Shown in pieces: positions 1-13,100 of a stretch of DNA of 64,000 nucleotides. The stretch's first letter is position 1, and every line of letters begins with the position of its first letter. Under the pieces are notes generated by a model, which had not been told where the DNA came from, did no database searches, and saw only the letters and a list, made by a program, of their open reading frames with translations. The DNA is taken from assembly GCA_949152475.1 (NCBI GenBank), contig OX424561.1, positions 4,402,001-4,466,000 on the forward strand, written 5' to 3'. The stretch comes from Terebella lapidaria. Taxonomy: Eukaryota > Annelida > Polychaeta > Terebellida > Terebellidae. The position numbers and the translations under genes are program-made.

Positions 1-1074
1 GCTGTATGGGTTCCTGTATAGATCGATAGATTATAGCGTAATATCTTGATCATGAGGAGATCACATTGCGTAAGATCCAGGGTAAATTAGCTGACTGAAC
101 AGCTATTAACATTGGTGTTTATTGGACACAAAGAGTGCATACTCCAGTTGCACAGTACCCCATGTATATTGGAGTATGTGTTCTTTTTCACCACATCTAA
201 CTTAATTTGTAATAGTAGTAATATGGGCTAGGGTCAGACATAGTTTCACCATGCCAGGATAATTGATACAGTGAGAGTGATAACTGGATTGTGATTGGTA
301 ACACGGGTAGTCGGGTCATCCACTGTGTGCAGTGTTTTATGGGGAGTGGAGCCCAAGCCGACCTTACCTACCCTTGCATGTTGTCTGGATCTCACTACCC
401 CTCCTTCTCCACTATATCCAGAAACTATATGACAGGTCTTCTCTCTATTGTGACTAGTGATGAGATCCTACTGTCCGCAGTGACTTGTAGATTCTCAATA
501 TATGTATGTAACTACTAACTTTTGTCTTCATAAATGTATATTATATGGACATTCTCTATGTGTAAATATTTTTTCACTTACTGATTCAGGTATTTTGAGT
601 TCTGCACAATTCATAGTTTTGGATTTTTGCAGTTTTGCATTTCATACTTGCAGTGACCCTTGTTAGTGTTAAATACTGGCACTCAAGGAATTTGGCATAG
701 TGCACAAAACTAGACTTGTACTTTGCTCCTTTTGATTCAATCATTATAAGGTTCATTAATTGCATGAGCTATGTGATCACTGTATTATTGTCAAGGTCAC
801 TCAAGGACACATCCTTCATGCTTTTGTGTCCTTGTATTTACACAGTTATTTCATTTCTCTCTTGTTTACAGCCATTTGAACGGTTCCGTTCGCTGGCACT
901 GAAGCCTTATATGTATATCCTAACATCAACAACGATTCCCTCTCAGCAGGCTGCTGTATTTGATGACCTTCATCTTTCAAGGTGCTCCGATGACACCTTC
1001 CAGGCCATTGACTAAACAATCTCCTTTTCCAGACACTGAGGATCCCGATCTTGTCGGCAGTAATATCTCAAGTG

Positions 1075-1220
1075 CATGACCTTGACCTTCAGTGCCTCCG
1101 TAAATGATGACCTTGACCTTGAGTGTATTCGTAAATGATGACCTTCACTTTCAAGGCTGTGGTCAAATTTAATAATGAACTTGATCTTCAGGGTAGCAGT
1201 GAATAATGACCTTGACCTTT
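1075..1220. repeat. Short degenerate tandem repeat built on TGACCTTGACCTT
   Basis: About four diverged copies of a 35-55 bp unit carrying (A)TGACCTTGACCTT and GTAAATGATGACC follow one another. The reverse complement contains AAGGTCA half-sites. The same core motif recurs in the 147-bp array at 33.6-35.6 kb, so this may be a relic of the same repeat class. Confidence 0.55.
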
Positions 1221-2310
1221 CAGACTGTAGAAGAGTTCAGGGAGGAAGGGGGCCAGGTAAGCTTCTGGTCACCATGGGAACTGTTGCTGCAATGTTATGT
1301 TGAAGCAGTTTTAAGCACTGGAAAAAGTCGCATGGCGTTCTTGTCGCTCTGTTCATTTTTATGTCCCAGTAATTTACCTGGACACTTTCAAGCATTTGTG
1401 AATGCGGACTAACAAAATATCACACAGTTCGAGAAATAAATTACCTCGGTGTTGATAATATTTCACTGAGCATAGCTTGTACAGTCTTCACTGAACAAGT
1501 GAATATACCAATACTTCACAAGTTTCAAAATTAATATGTTTGGGATGGCTGTTCTAGAGTTCGTGCGTTTAGTGACAGTTTTATGCTCCTCACTTTCTTC
1601 TCACGCAAATGCTTGTATTTTGCAAAAGTCGGTTCCATTTGCAGTGCTTTCTAAGCAGAACATTGTGTGCGAATGTCCAGTTTACACTTCGCTTCTGATG
1701 ACCTTTATACACCTTCCAGTGACCTTGAACTTTGACCTCTGCTGTGCTAGACTACACTGGTTTTGCTTACTGGAGTGCTGCATACAACACTTCGTGTTTT
1801 TTGCAGGAATCATGGTCAGTTACATGAATGAGAAATTGTTAAATGACCTAACAACTATGTGTATTCAATTAATAAAGAAGTTTTCAAAATTTTGTGTACT
1901 GTAACTATCTGTACTGTAAAAGTTCTTTGAGATATACAAATGTATACATGTCAATTATTGAGACAAATCTAGAGTAAACCTATACCAGCAAATTTGACAA
2001 CCATAAACTGCAGTAGATTCGATTATCAAGGTTGTAATATTACTGTATTTTGTCGAAAGATAATGTGCAGTTTAACGCAATCTTTCTTTATTTTGGATTC
2101 ACTTTCCACGTAGCGGAAAAAGTACATATCGTTCAAGTTTTTTGACAAGCTTCCCTTCTCGTCTGGGATCTGTGGGGGTCGTCTCAATCTGCCTGAAATC
2201 AGGTCTCAATTCTTCTCAGGACTGTTCCAGGTACAGGAGTTAGTTTGTACTCTACGTTTGCTTTCTTTGAACATCACATAATTTTGGGAATTTTGGGAAC
2301 ACAGCCTGTC

Positions 2311-2329
2311 GGGGGGGGGGGGGGGGGGG
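2311..2329 (+). repeat. Poly-G tract (19 nt)
   Basis: A pure run of 19 G. It is one of seven G or C homopolymers of 14-20 nt in the window. Confidence 0.9.
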
Positions 2330-2931
2330 ATTGGTTGCAAAATCTTAGGTCCTGGTATAAAATATATAAATTTGTGTGCTTTGTCAAGCTACAAATTTTG
2401 AAATTTGACTTAAATCACACATTAGGGCAAAGAACATCAACACAATGAAGAAGCCTGTGAAACGTCCATGAAACCTGTCGTAAGTAATAGCTCACAGCCA
2501 AGAATCAATTGTCTAGTCCAATTCGGCAGGATCGGCCATGCTCTCAGCTTATAAAGTGTATTATGATTGTTTCCACCTTTAGAAAGAAGACGTTGTCACT
2601 GCCATACGCTATGTGAGTTCTCTGAAAAGATTTCTGTCAAAGTCATTATTTTCACTGAAAAGGTCGTGTAGAGGTATGTGAGCTGCTTTGCCGTCTTGTT
2701 TCTCACAGAATTACCTGACCGGGGAGAGAGCGTTCATACCTGGGGTACGTTAGCATGGCAATTGTCAAATTGGCAGTGTCGCAAAGAAAACAAAACATCT
2801 AGCTGAGATGCTAGAATGAACCTGTATTTGAATGTAAATGAATCATACTGTACGAGAATAGGTCAATGATTTTCTTTTTCCTTACTGGAAAATTGTTTTT
2901 CCACCTATGGCCTGATGGCGTTTGGTTTCAG

Positions 2932-5900
2932 ATCACTCCAGATTATAAAGAACCCCCTCGAGCTGTAAGTTAGCTGCATGGTTTGTCCTGCTGAGGTTCA
3001 TTACCAGGCTTCTGTCACCATGGCAACACAAAATGCATGGCTTGGTTATCAACTTGGTTGTCGTGGAAACCTGGATGTTTCCTCCACAGATCCTGAATCT
3101 CCAATATTCAATCAAATGACACGTTTTCAACCAGTTATACACTATATTTGGTTTTGTTTCATGCGTGAGGTGTCTTCTTTTCAGGAGTTGAGTTTAATTA
3201 CATCACTATGTCCGTAACAATGATTGCTGATTCCCGTTTATATCTCTTTCAGTTTACCTTCCGTGGAACCAAATACGCATAAACAGTCATCATTTTTTTC
3301 CACCGTGTGCGCTAACAGCCAGAAATGAATATTCAATATCACTAAATATAAAAATAAATAAGTTTTTCAATTACTTGATCTGTGAATTTCTGATTTATTA
3401 CTGTTCAATGATGATTTGATATATATGACAAATTTGCCGTAAACTTGACTCATGTGTTCTAACTATTTTCCTGATTATTTTGGCACTGAGTATCGAGTGT
3501 TAATCGATGACATGACTATTTCTGTTCCCCTCTCCCCGTGTCCAGCCGAAGGTCGAGGTGACCGAGGTGGACGCCCGCGAGGAGCAGGCGATGCGGGACG
3601 CGTTCCGTCGCGTATCCGGGGGCGACATGGAGATTGATGCCTACGAGCTGCAGGAGATCCTCAACGCCGCATTCCTCAAAGGTTGGTACGGGGCGGGACA
3701 TATTGGAGTGTGGCGATTTATTTGGGGGACCAGTGTGTATTGATTGACATATGTTATCCTCTATAATAAACACCTTTGGGTATTCTTAGTTGCCTCTATG
3801 ATAAATATGGTGACCCAACCCCCCCCCCCCCCCCCCCCTTGCCTCCCCTGCCTAATTTGAGCATTAAAGTAATGGCGGAATAATGTCAGAACATCACAAC
3901 CTTGAATCTATTTCACATCAAATGTTATTATTGAATGATATCTGGAAGACCTAAAACAATTCCGAGTTTGAGAAAGATGTCTTTGGAATATCACAGAAAT
4001 CTCCCATGACAGATCTCCTTCTTATTTGAAAGCCAAGTAAGAAAACCCAAGCGTGTTTGTTATAGAGGTGAGTGTGTATATACTGCTTTTGCCAAAACAC
4101 AGGTCAAAAACATAATTTCAATGGTTTGATTTCGAATTATCATGTTTTTCAGTTATTATAAATCTGGTGGGGGTGTACATATTTACTTAAGAAAATGTTT
4201 GCAGTTCATTTTGAAATAAACCCACACACTAAGTTTGGTACCAGTGTGTTTCGTTCTTTAAGTTTTAGATCGATTGATCACTGCAGTAATTCATTGTAAA
4301 TATTTTTGGCACCATTTTGAGATCATTTTGTATTACAGATATTGATTATTATTGTATTGATGTGATTAAGTTACAATTGTTATCATGTTGTGTCTAACAA
4401 ACCCCAAGCAACCTATCGATGTGAATTAATGGTTAGGTGATATTTTTGTGACATTTCCATACATGGCAGATGTGTTAAAGTTTGTTGCTCCATACAAAGA
4501 ACATATGATTTGCTGTGACGTCACACTGGACGACAAAATCAATGTCTAGTGTTTGTTGGATATATCAATTGTGATTTCACTTTGAAGTTTGCCCTCCAGT
4601 ATGGCGTCGTAGATGTCAGTTACATTATGATGTCTGTCACCTGTCAATCATTCACACAAAACTCCAGCTGTTCAGCACATTACATGTACTAACATAATCT
4701 TGTATTATCCACCTAATGTTTATGAATATCAATCTATTTCATAGTGTATTGGTTCAGGATTTATGCACTCCATGATATCAATACAAATTATCGGAATTCA
4801 TGAAAATCGATATGAATTGAATAAGAAAATAACATACAAAGGACACTTAAAATATATTGAAAAATGATTGCATGCATGCTAACTATAGGTAACATTGGGA
4901 GTCGGACAAAATAGTTTGGAAGTTTCATATCTTTGTCTAGATCATCTGTTTAATCATCAATACACCTAAGTAACAAATAATCTTTACTGGGGTATAGTGG
5001 TGTTACCAAGTTTACCAGTGCGTAATCTCTGGTAACTATGGTAACCTATCTCTGTTGCACACACACACTGCCCTGGTGGTCCGTGCGTGCGTGTGTCGTC
5101 ATGGTAACCTCTATGTTTACCGTTGTTTCCAGGAGAGGAGGAGGGTAAGAGTTTTCCCCTGGTTCTGTCAGCGTCGCTAATGGATTCATGCAGCCGCTCG
5201 CTAACTCATACAGCTTATCGTCCGTGTGTCAGTCTCTAACACTAGCGTGTGTGCTCGCGGGTTAATGGCGCATTGAAGTCTCTCCCCTAGTGTACTGTAG
5301 AGTTGGAGGGACTGAATGTGCGGCTGTGTATGTCGTTCCTCGATGTTGTGTTTGTGGCTGTGTAGAGCTGTAAACAGCTGCTTGTGTACAGCTGAAGGCT
5401 TAGTGCCGTGTTATGTGCAGTCCACCCAACCTGAACCCTTGTATAACTCCAAGCTTTACCAACAGCAACCCAGCTCTCACAAATGATGCACGATGTAAAT
5501 TGTCATAGCTTTGGAGCAGGCTGGCCTGTAATTTTGCTTTTCCAGTCTGTTGCCTGCTTGCAGGGGAATGTTGGTGCCGGATTAGACAATGATATACTAC
5601 TCATTATACAACACAAATATTGTCCTTCCAGATACATGTGATAACAAAATGTTTCCTTTGTAGGCCTAATGAGTCGCATGCTTCATGTACTAACGAGCAT
5701 ACTGACAGTGTATATTATACGATGTACGTACACATGTATCAGTGCAAGAGATGCTGAGAGCACAAAATCCATAATATTTTGTTTTATATTTCCACCGTTC
5801 GCAGGCAGAGGTAACAAAGGACAAGATAGACTGTGTGCATAGAGCACTGGTTTTCTTTTCGTTTCTTCCTTTATTTTCATTTGGGTCAGCCATTATTAGA

Positions 5901-7143
5901 AGCTTTGAGTCCTTGTTGACAAAATACACGTATATATCATGTATTCTCTTGATATAACCTCAATAGCTATGGTCATATATGTGTACTCACTAACTGGTAG
6001 CCATGGTAACCATATCTATGCTGAGGGTGGTAGCCATGGTAACCATATCCATGCTGAGGGCATCTGTCACTACTCACTTGTAGAATAGAAATCTCTCACT
6101 GAATGTGACCTCTAAATGTATGAATTCACGAATTATGTCTGCATAGCAATTACTCAATATTATGTTCTTAATAATTTTTTTTTTGCATCATTGTAACTTT
6201 TTTGTAGTTTTGTACGTAGTCACAATTTTTTTTCAGGCTGTCACAAAATTAAATTGAATTATAAATTGCATTTGATTTTTCAAATTTGTATTTCAAATTA
6301 TTTTATTTCATCAGAAATCATATGTTATATCATGACATCTATCGATATGTTTTAATTTTGTGTATATAAAACACTTAACCTTGCTGTCTCCTCACTGAAC
6401 ATCTAATTGTGCAAGATGATGTGATATTATAATACATTTAGAATAATTTTTTAAAAGGCAGGAACCAAAATTGGGTTTTTCTCAGAATCATCGTAATTTT
6501 TCTGAAAAACTCAATTTTGATGACGCAAAGACATGAAGTTATGTGAATGAATAAATAATGGTTATATACAACTGTATTCGTCAAAATGAATACAGTGTGT
6601 ATGTGTTTTAGAAGTTTTTCATCCGTATAAATGATATGGAATAGATCTGTTCTGTATTAGTCTTGTAACTATTAGTATTAGGTAGACTGAGTACTGACAT
6701 GCATTAACATTTAACCTGGTGGTAGATTAGGTAACTATGGATCAGTGGGTTAATGACAATATACAACACTATGTGGCCGTGTACAGGGTCTACCTTAACT
6801 AAGTAACCAGTGTAAAATATTCCGATACTTATGGCAATAGATATAGGAATTTAATTAGTTTAGAATTAAACGTATCTAATCTAGAAAATTGAAAACTAAG
6901 TTTATGACTTTCAAACTGACTCTTGGTAAAGATGTTAATGTACAGTAATAATAAATCTAACCAGACAGGGACTGAGCAGGATTTTGGTATTTGCAGACTG
7001 AATGTTTTGTTCTGTTTGTAGCCCATTGTTCACTGTGTTTCAGAATTCAAGTTTGATGGATTCAGCAATGACACCTGCAGAAGTCTTGTGGCCATGATGG
7101 ATGTATCCTTGATTTAACACAAGTATCAATAGAAACGTCATTC

Positions 7144-7184
<41 letters not shown>

Positions 7185-10100
7185 TAGTTTAAAAAAGTGA
7201 ATGGTAAATGTATCGATATTTGATAAGTATTGGGCACTTGTGTGACCTTGACCTTTGACCCAGGAGGACTGTTCTGGTCGCCTTGGTTACGAGGAGTTCA
7301 AGAAGCTGTGGTCCAACATCAGGCTGTGGAAGGTTTGTACTGGAGGGCTTCATTACCCCCACAGCTTAGCGCGGGGATACTCCAATACTTCTGAATCAGA
7401 TGTCATATGTGTTTATTTTATACATCACCAATCTAAACTACTACATGCTCCTTTTCGATCCTTTGGATCGTTCTGGATAGAAATTCGCGTACTGAAAGCA
7501 AGGCACGATCGTCTGCCTGCATGACTCGAGCGCTCCTTTTGCCGCCAAAACCGCCGCGCATATGCGCGCGCAGCTGCGCAGAAGCTTCACTTTTCTGTCC
7601 ACCGCCATTTTTGCTTGGCAGCTTTGGATTTTGGTTCCCGGTGAATTCGTAGAATTTAGTCTGCAAACTAGACTTTTGCGATATATTCTTACGGAATTTC
7701 ACCTGCCACGTTCATAGACATCGTTTTGTGTCTATTTGGATAAGTATCGGTCGATAGTTTGTTACTTGCTAGATCGTCAGCGATTTGTTTAGCCAGTTCA
7801 CCCTATTATCGTCCATCCGTCGTACTTGATAGTGTACTTGTTGTTTACATCTATCAATAGTTCTACGTTAATTTTCTACTGTATATATTGTGTATACGTA
7901 TACATACTGTAGTTTATATATTCGTAGTCCTCTTAGGGTTCTTTTTTTCAGCGCGGTCTCAGGTTTGCATATTTTGCCCGCCCTGTTACTGTGTGTGGTT
8001 AGTTCCCTTGTGTGATGATGACTTCACAATCCTCCCTTGGTACCGGTGCCATGGACGAACGTCCATGCCCGAAGTGTCTGGTCAATACCCTCCGAGGAGG
8101 GGAGAAACACAGTGTGTGTTTCGACTGTTTAGACCATGGCCCGGTATCTATGGAGGATTTGAGGTGTGATCTGTGTCGTTTCTGGCGTCCCTCTTCCTTC
8201 GTGCAGGCGACTGCAAAGTATTCCGAAGCCTCGTTGGCTCGTCGGGATGCTTTGAGGCTTGCGGAAGCTTCGGCTCCGCAAGTCCGCCAGTCGCCCATGG
8301 AGGTGGAGACTCCGCCTGTGACGGCACAGATTGCGTCCGGTGTTAGCCAGCCCCTGGGGCTAACACAGGACATGGTCAACGCGGCTGTGCAATCTTTCTT
8401 TGCACAGTCGTTATCGTCCCTTCAGGGTCCCCTCCTGCCGGGTCTCTCTTCCCTGCTTGGACAGGGAGTCCCGGCCGGTTCTTCGGCTGCCCCTTCGTCG
8501 CAGGGAGAGCTTGCTCCCCCTGCTGGCAAGAAGTCGAAATCTTCTAAGAAGAAGGTTTCAGTTCTTGCCAAGGCGAAAGCAGCCAAGGAACCGCACTCCA
8601 CCTTCGTCGTCCCTCAGTCGGGGCCGATCGAGGTGGAGGGGTCCGTAGTCTCTTCCCCGGGGCCTTCCAAGAAGAGGAAGCGTGCTTCCTCTAAGCGCCG
8701 TGGTGCTGAGACCACATCGATTTTCGATGTGGCTCAGGCTTCGTCCGACCTCTCGGTGGGCGACGATCAGGCTTCGGGCTTCGATCGGCGGGGCAGCTTG
8801 GATGGCTCATTCGGGTCCTCGGTCTCGAGGTTCGAGGGGGGAGAGTTCCCTTTGTTTGGGGGTGAGGCTCTCGATCGTTCGTGCGATCGGGAGTCTTCAC
8901 TTGGCGGTCGTGCTCCTGGTCCTCGATCAGGGCACGATCGGGCGGGTGGTGCTGGGGTCGTTCCTCAGGGCCACTCAAGTCCTGTGTACGCGGATGTAAG
9001 TCGCCGGACGGGCGCGATCGCTGAGCAGGCATTCCCTCGCCCGTCCTTTGATGTACCCTTGGGGTCATCGAGGTCTTCGATCGGACCTGTGAGGTCCAAC
9101 GATCGGGGGGGTCGAGTGGAAGCTGATCAGGAGTCGTCCTCCTCGGAGGATGAGACTTCCGATCAGGCCGGGGGTTCTAACTTCCGGTGGGCTTTGGAGT
9201 CGGTCGCAAGGCGAATGGACTTGCCGATCGATGCTCCAGGGCCCTCACGGGGGACCGGTAGGTTCGCGTCGGCGCCAGTTCGTCGGCCGATCCGGCTCCC
9301 TGTGGCTCCCGCGTTGGTCAAGTCCTTCGACAAGATCAACAAGGGAGTTACGGCTAAGAAGGATGTGGCTCGTACGGAGTCGACATTCCCGACTAGCCGT
9401 GTTCGACCTGAGTCGATCGACACCTATCGGACTGTAGAGTCCGAGGGTGGACATCAGACTTCCGTCCCGGTCGAAGACCCTAACCTTCACCTGCTTTCCC
9501 GGAAGCAGGGTACGATCTGGTCAGCTTATGTGAAAAAGGCTCGCCTTTCTCACTGGCAGACGCTGTCTCATCAATTGATGGGGCAGCTCTCGTTGACAGA
9601 TCACCTGACCACTTTGGTTCAGGAGTTTGTGGACGAGGCGGATCTGGAGGAGGGGAGTCGCGCCAACATACATGCAGCACTCGGCGTCTTGGCCGGAGTG
9701 GTCCATGCTGCTGAGCGTGACAGTGCGCACCTGGGCGCACAATTGGATCTCACCATGCGTGATGCTGATCTCCGTCTGCTTGACGTGTCCGCTACGGACG
9801 TCGCTGAGCTACGTGGGAGGCCGCTTTTTTCAGGCTATACCTACGCCAACCTCTCTCGATCGGATATTTCCGTCATGCGGGAACATCTCCGGGATGAGGC
9901 TATGGCCAAGGCTTTGCTTGGGAAGTCGGCGGGGTCTGGGACAGGCAAGAAGACCAAGGGTCAGAAGCCTGCCCAACCTCAGGCACCACATGCACCCGCT
10001 TCTACGCAGCCGCCCTTTCGTGGGGCGCAGCCTCCCCCTCCCCAGGGGGATGGCAAGCGCGGAGGCAAAGGGGGTGGACGCTTCAAGGGCAAAGGGAAAG

Positions 10101-13100
10101 CTTCTGGTAAGAAGTGACTCGTTGCGGGAAAGCGTAGGCTCTGTGGAAGGTTCAGTTCTTTCGGAATTCGATCTTCCACAACCTGGTCCAGTCGGGGGAC
10201 GCCTGGCTCAGTTCGTCCAGAACTGGAGCGATCTGGCGTCGTCAGACAATTCAGTCGTGGCATGGGTGAAGTTCGGTCTCACCTTCAGATGGGAGGCTGG
10301 AAAACCACCGATCAGACCCAAAGCGTGGTTCTTCCCTGTGCCCGGCGATCGGGAAAAGTTTCAGCTTCTGCAGCACGAGGTGCAGCAGTTGCTAGAGAAA
10401 CGTGCGATCGAGGTGGTCAAGGACGAGAGAGGATTCTATTCTCTCATCTTCCTAGTGCCGAAAAAGACAGGCGGGTGGCGTCCCGTTTTCGATCTGTCAA
10501 ACCTCAACAAATTCCTGATCATACCCAGGTTCAAGATGGAGTCGGCGCTTTCCGTCCAGAAAGCTCTGTCCAAGGGGAAGTGGGCAGTCAGTATCGACGT
10601 CAAAGACGCGTACTTACATGTGCCAATACACCCAGCCGATCGGCGATACCTCAAGTTCGCCTTCGAAGGTTCGGTGTATCAGTTCAGGGTACTTCCTTTT
10701 GGAGTAGCCACCGCCCCTTACGTGTTCACCCGTATCGTAAGGACGATGGCAGCCAGGTTTCGATCGGTTGGAATTCAATTCCACCATTATATCGACGATT
10801 GGTTAATCATAGCCGACTCCCCGTCTCAGGCTATAGAGCAATCCGGGTTCGTCCTCAGGTTGGCGACCAGCCTCGGCTGGATCCCCAATTGGGCGAAGTC
10901 TCATCTGTCCCCGACACAGAGGTTCGAGTATGTCGGGGTAGATTACGATCTAGAGCGAGGAGTAGCTCTTCCTCCGCGGAAGAGAGTTCTCAAGGCGATT
11001 GCGGCGATGGAGGTCGCGCTGACGCAGTCGTCGATCACAGCTCGACAGTTTCTGTCCATCATCGGTCTGTTGGCGTCGATGGAGAAACAGGTGCCGTTCG
11101 GCAGGTGCTTCCTCAGACCCATTCAATGGTGTCTAGCGTTGCAATGGCGGATACTCACCGATCGACTAGACCAAGTCGTATCGGTGGACGATCGTGCTCG
11201 GGAAGCAATGCATTGGTGGCGGGACCATCGGAATCTTTTCCGAGGGATGCCACTCGCGGAGTATCTGCCCGATCGGACCTTCTTCACCGATGCGTCAGAA
11301 TTGGCTTGGGGAGCTCATATGGACGAGCACGAACTCTCTGCTGTGTGGAACACGAGCGAGAGGGCGTTGCACATCAATGCCCTAGAGCTGCGAGCGGTGA
11401 GACGTGCGTTCGAGATCTGGGGGCCTCAGAGTCCCCCAGGGACGAAGTGGTTGGTCTTCACAGACAACAGCACAGTAGTGGCGCACATAAACAAACAAGG
11501 TGGAACTCGGTCGAGTCAGCTTTGTTTGGAGGCCGAGTGTCTGATCAGGTTTGCCTTCAAGTACCGTCTGTTTATCAGGGCGAGGCACCTGCCGGGTCAC
11601 AGGAATGTCCTAGCGGACGCTCTGTCGAGACCGGACAAGATCATAGGCACGGAGTGGAGTCTGCATCCGGGGGTGTTTCGGCGCGTTTGTCAGGCGTTCG
11701 GGACACCGAACATAGACCTGTTCGCAACCTCTCGGAATCACAAGCTCCCGGTCTACTTCTCACCTCTGCCAGAGAGCGAGGCACTGGCTGTGGACGCGAT
11801 GTCTCAGTCGTGGGACGGGATGTTCGGGTATGCGTACCCGCCAACTCGATTCCTAACAGAAGTGCTGCACAAAGTAGCCAGGTCTCAGTGCGAGATTCTG
11901 TTGGTGGCGCCATGCTGGCCGATGCAGGCGTGGTTCCCCCTGCTACTGTCCCTCCTGATCGATGTACCACGGGTTCTCCCGATCGAGGACAGGTTGCTGA
12001 AGCAACCGGGGCGGGATATATTTCACGATTCCGTCCACGTGCTCAAATTACACGTCTGGAGGCTATCGAGCGATCCTTCCAGGAGGCAGGATTTTCTCAG
12101 CAGGTGTCCGTACATCTCGCGAGAAAGAATAGGAGATCCTCCTCTAAAACGTATGAGGCTAAATGGAGAGTATTCGTACGTTGGTGTAACGGAAGGCGCA
12201 TTGATCCGCTCTCTGCCCCTCTGAATGCAGTGCTAGACTTTCTCTGCTATCTCTTTGATAGGCTTAATTTGAAGCCTACTACGATCGAGGGATACAGGTC
12301 CATGCTGGGCCCTGTATTCCGTGCTAGGGGGATCGATTTAACTAATAATCGTATCCTTGCTGATCTCTTGGCGTCCTTTAGGACGCAAAGGCCACGTGGA
12401 GTTCCTACTCTACCGGATTGGGACATGGCTTTCGTGCTATATTGTCTTACTAAAGCACCTTGGGAGCCTCTCAAGGAAGTTTCCTTGCAGAGGTTAACTC
12501 TTAAGACTTTCCTGCTAGTTATGCTAGCAAGTGGTCGAAGACGCTCAGATGTCGCGGCGATCGACGTATCGCGAGTCGCATTTGGCGCGGATGGGTCCGT
12601 TTCCTTATACCCAGTACGTGATTTTATGCCTAAAACACGTGCTGCAGTTGAGGGCGGGAAAGCGTTCTCCCCTATCGTAATTCCGTCACTGGGCGGTTAC
12701 GTAGGACGGAATGAGCCGGACGCTCTATTGTGTCCGGTAAGAGCGCTGAAAATCTACATCGATCGTACCAGATCGATCAGGAAAGATCGCAAGCGATTAT
12801 TTATTTCCTATCAGCCTAACAGGGCTACGGATATCTCCACAGCTACACTATCCCGATGGGTGAAGGTTGTAGTGAGGACTGTCTATGCGGAATCAGGTGC
12901 TGACGATCGAGTCACTTACAAAATATCGTCCCACCAAATCCGACACATCTCGATGTCTTTGGCGGCCAGGTCGAATATTCCGTTGGAATATATCGTGAGG
13001 GCTGGAATGTGGACTAATTCTACGACATTCATCGGGTTCTATCTGTCCAATGCTGCCGAACTTCAGGACCAGTCGTCCAGATTTAGACTGGGTCCGCTGG

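Larger units (their letters stand above)
1..2931. other. Non-coding or unassigned region upstream of the first recognised calpain exon
   Basis: No gene is supported here. The sequence is AT-rich and is probably a calpain intron, because the first recognisable calpain exon starts at 2932 with an acceptor and in mid-protein. Three stretches have exon-like borders but match no family I know: 872-1015 (acceptor, then an open frame to TAA), 1224-1256 (33 nt between TTTCAG and GTAAGC) and about 2710-2745 (between CTCACAG and GTACGT). Repeated TGACCTTGACC motifs lie at 1075-1220, and a related TGACCTTGAACTTTGACCT string lies near 1721. Confidence 0.5.
3682..7043 (+). other. Calpain intron, 3.4 kb
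   Basis: Bounded by a GTTGGT donor after the EF1 exon and a TTTCAG acceptor before the next exon. It contains a poly-C tract (3819-3838), a short MITE copy (4516-4609), a cluster of CATGGTAAC motifs around 5030-5115, and a 33-bp duplicated X-box-like unit near 5995-6060. I see no coding sequence; the short open frames here have no codon signal or splice support. Confidence 0.7.

Noticed and set aside
1536..1904. 122-codon open frame on +
   Set aside because: It is low in codon signal, AT-rich and matches no family, and the calpain intron context makes a separate gene unlikely.
8691..9740. Several antisense frames of 80-125 codons inside DIRS ORF1
   Set aside because: They are shadows created by the GC-rich, CGATCG-rich ORF1 sequence, and none shows a domain.
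9627..10049. Upstream extension of the RT frame
   Set aside because: It lies entirely within the ORF1 CDS and has no RT-related motifs, so the start was set at 10050.
10262..11911. Upstream extension of the recombinase frame (550 codons)
   Set aside because: It is open but overlaps the conserved RT/RNase H frame, and its translation is Ser/Arg/Gly-rich with no domain. The recombinase probably starts near 11912.
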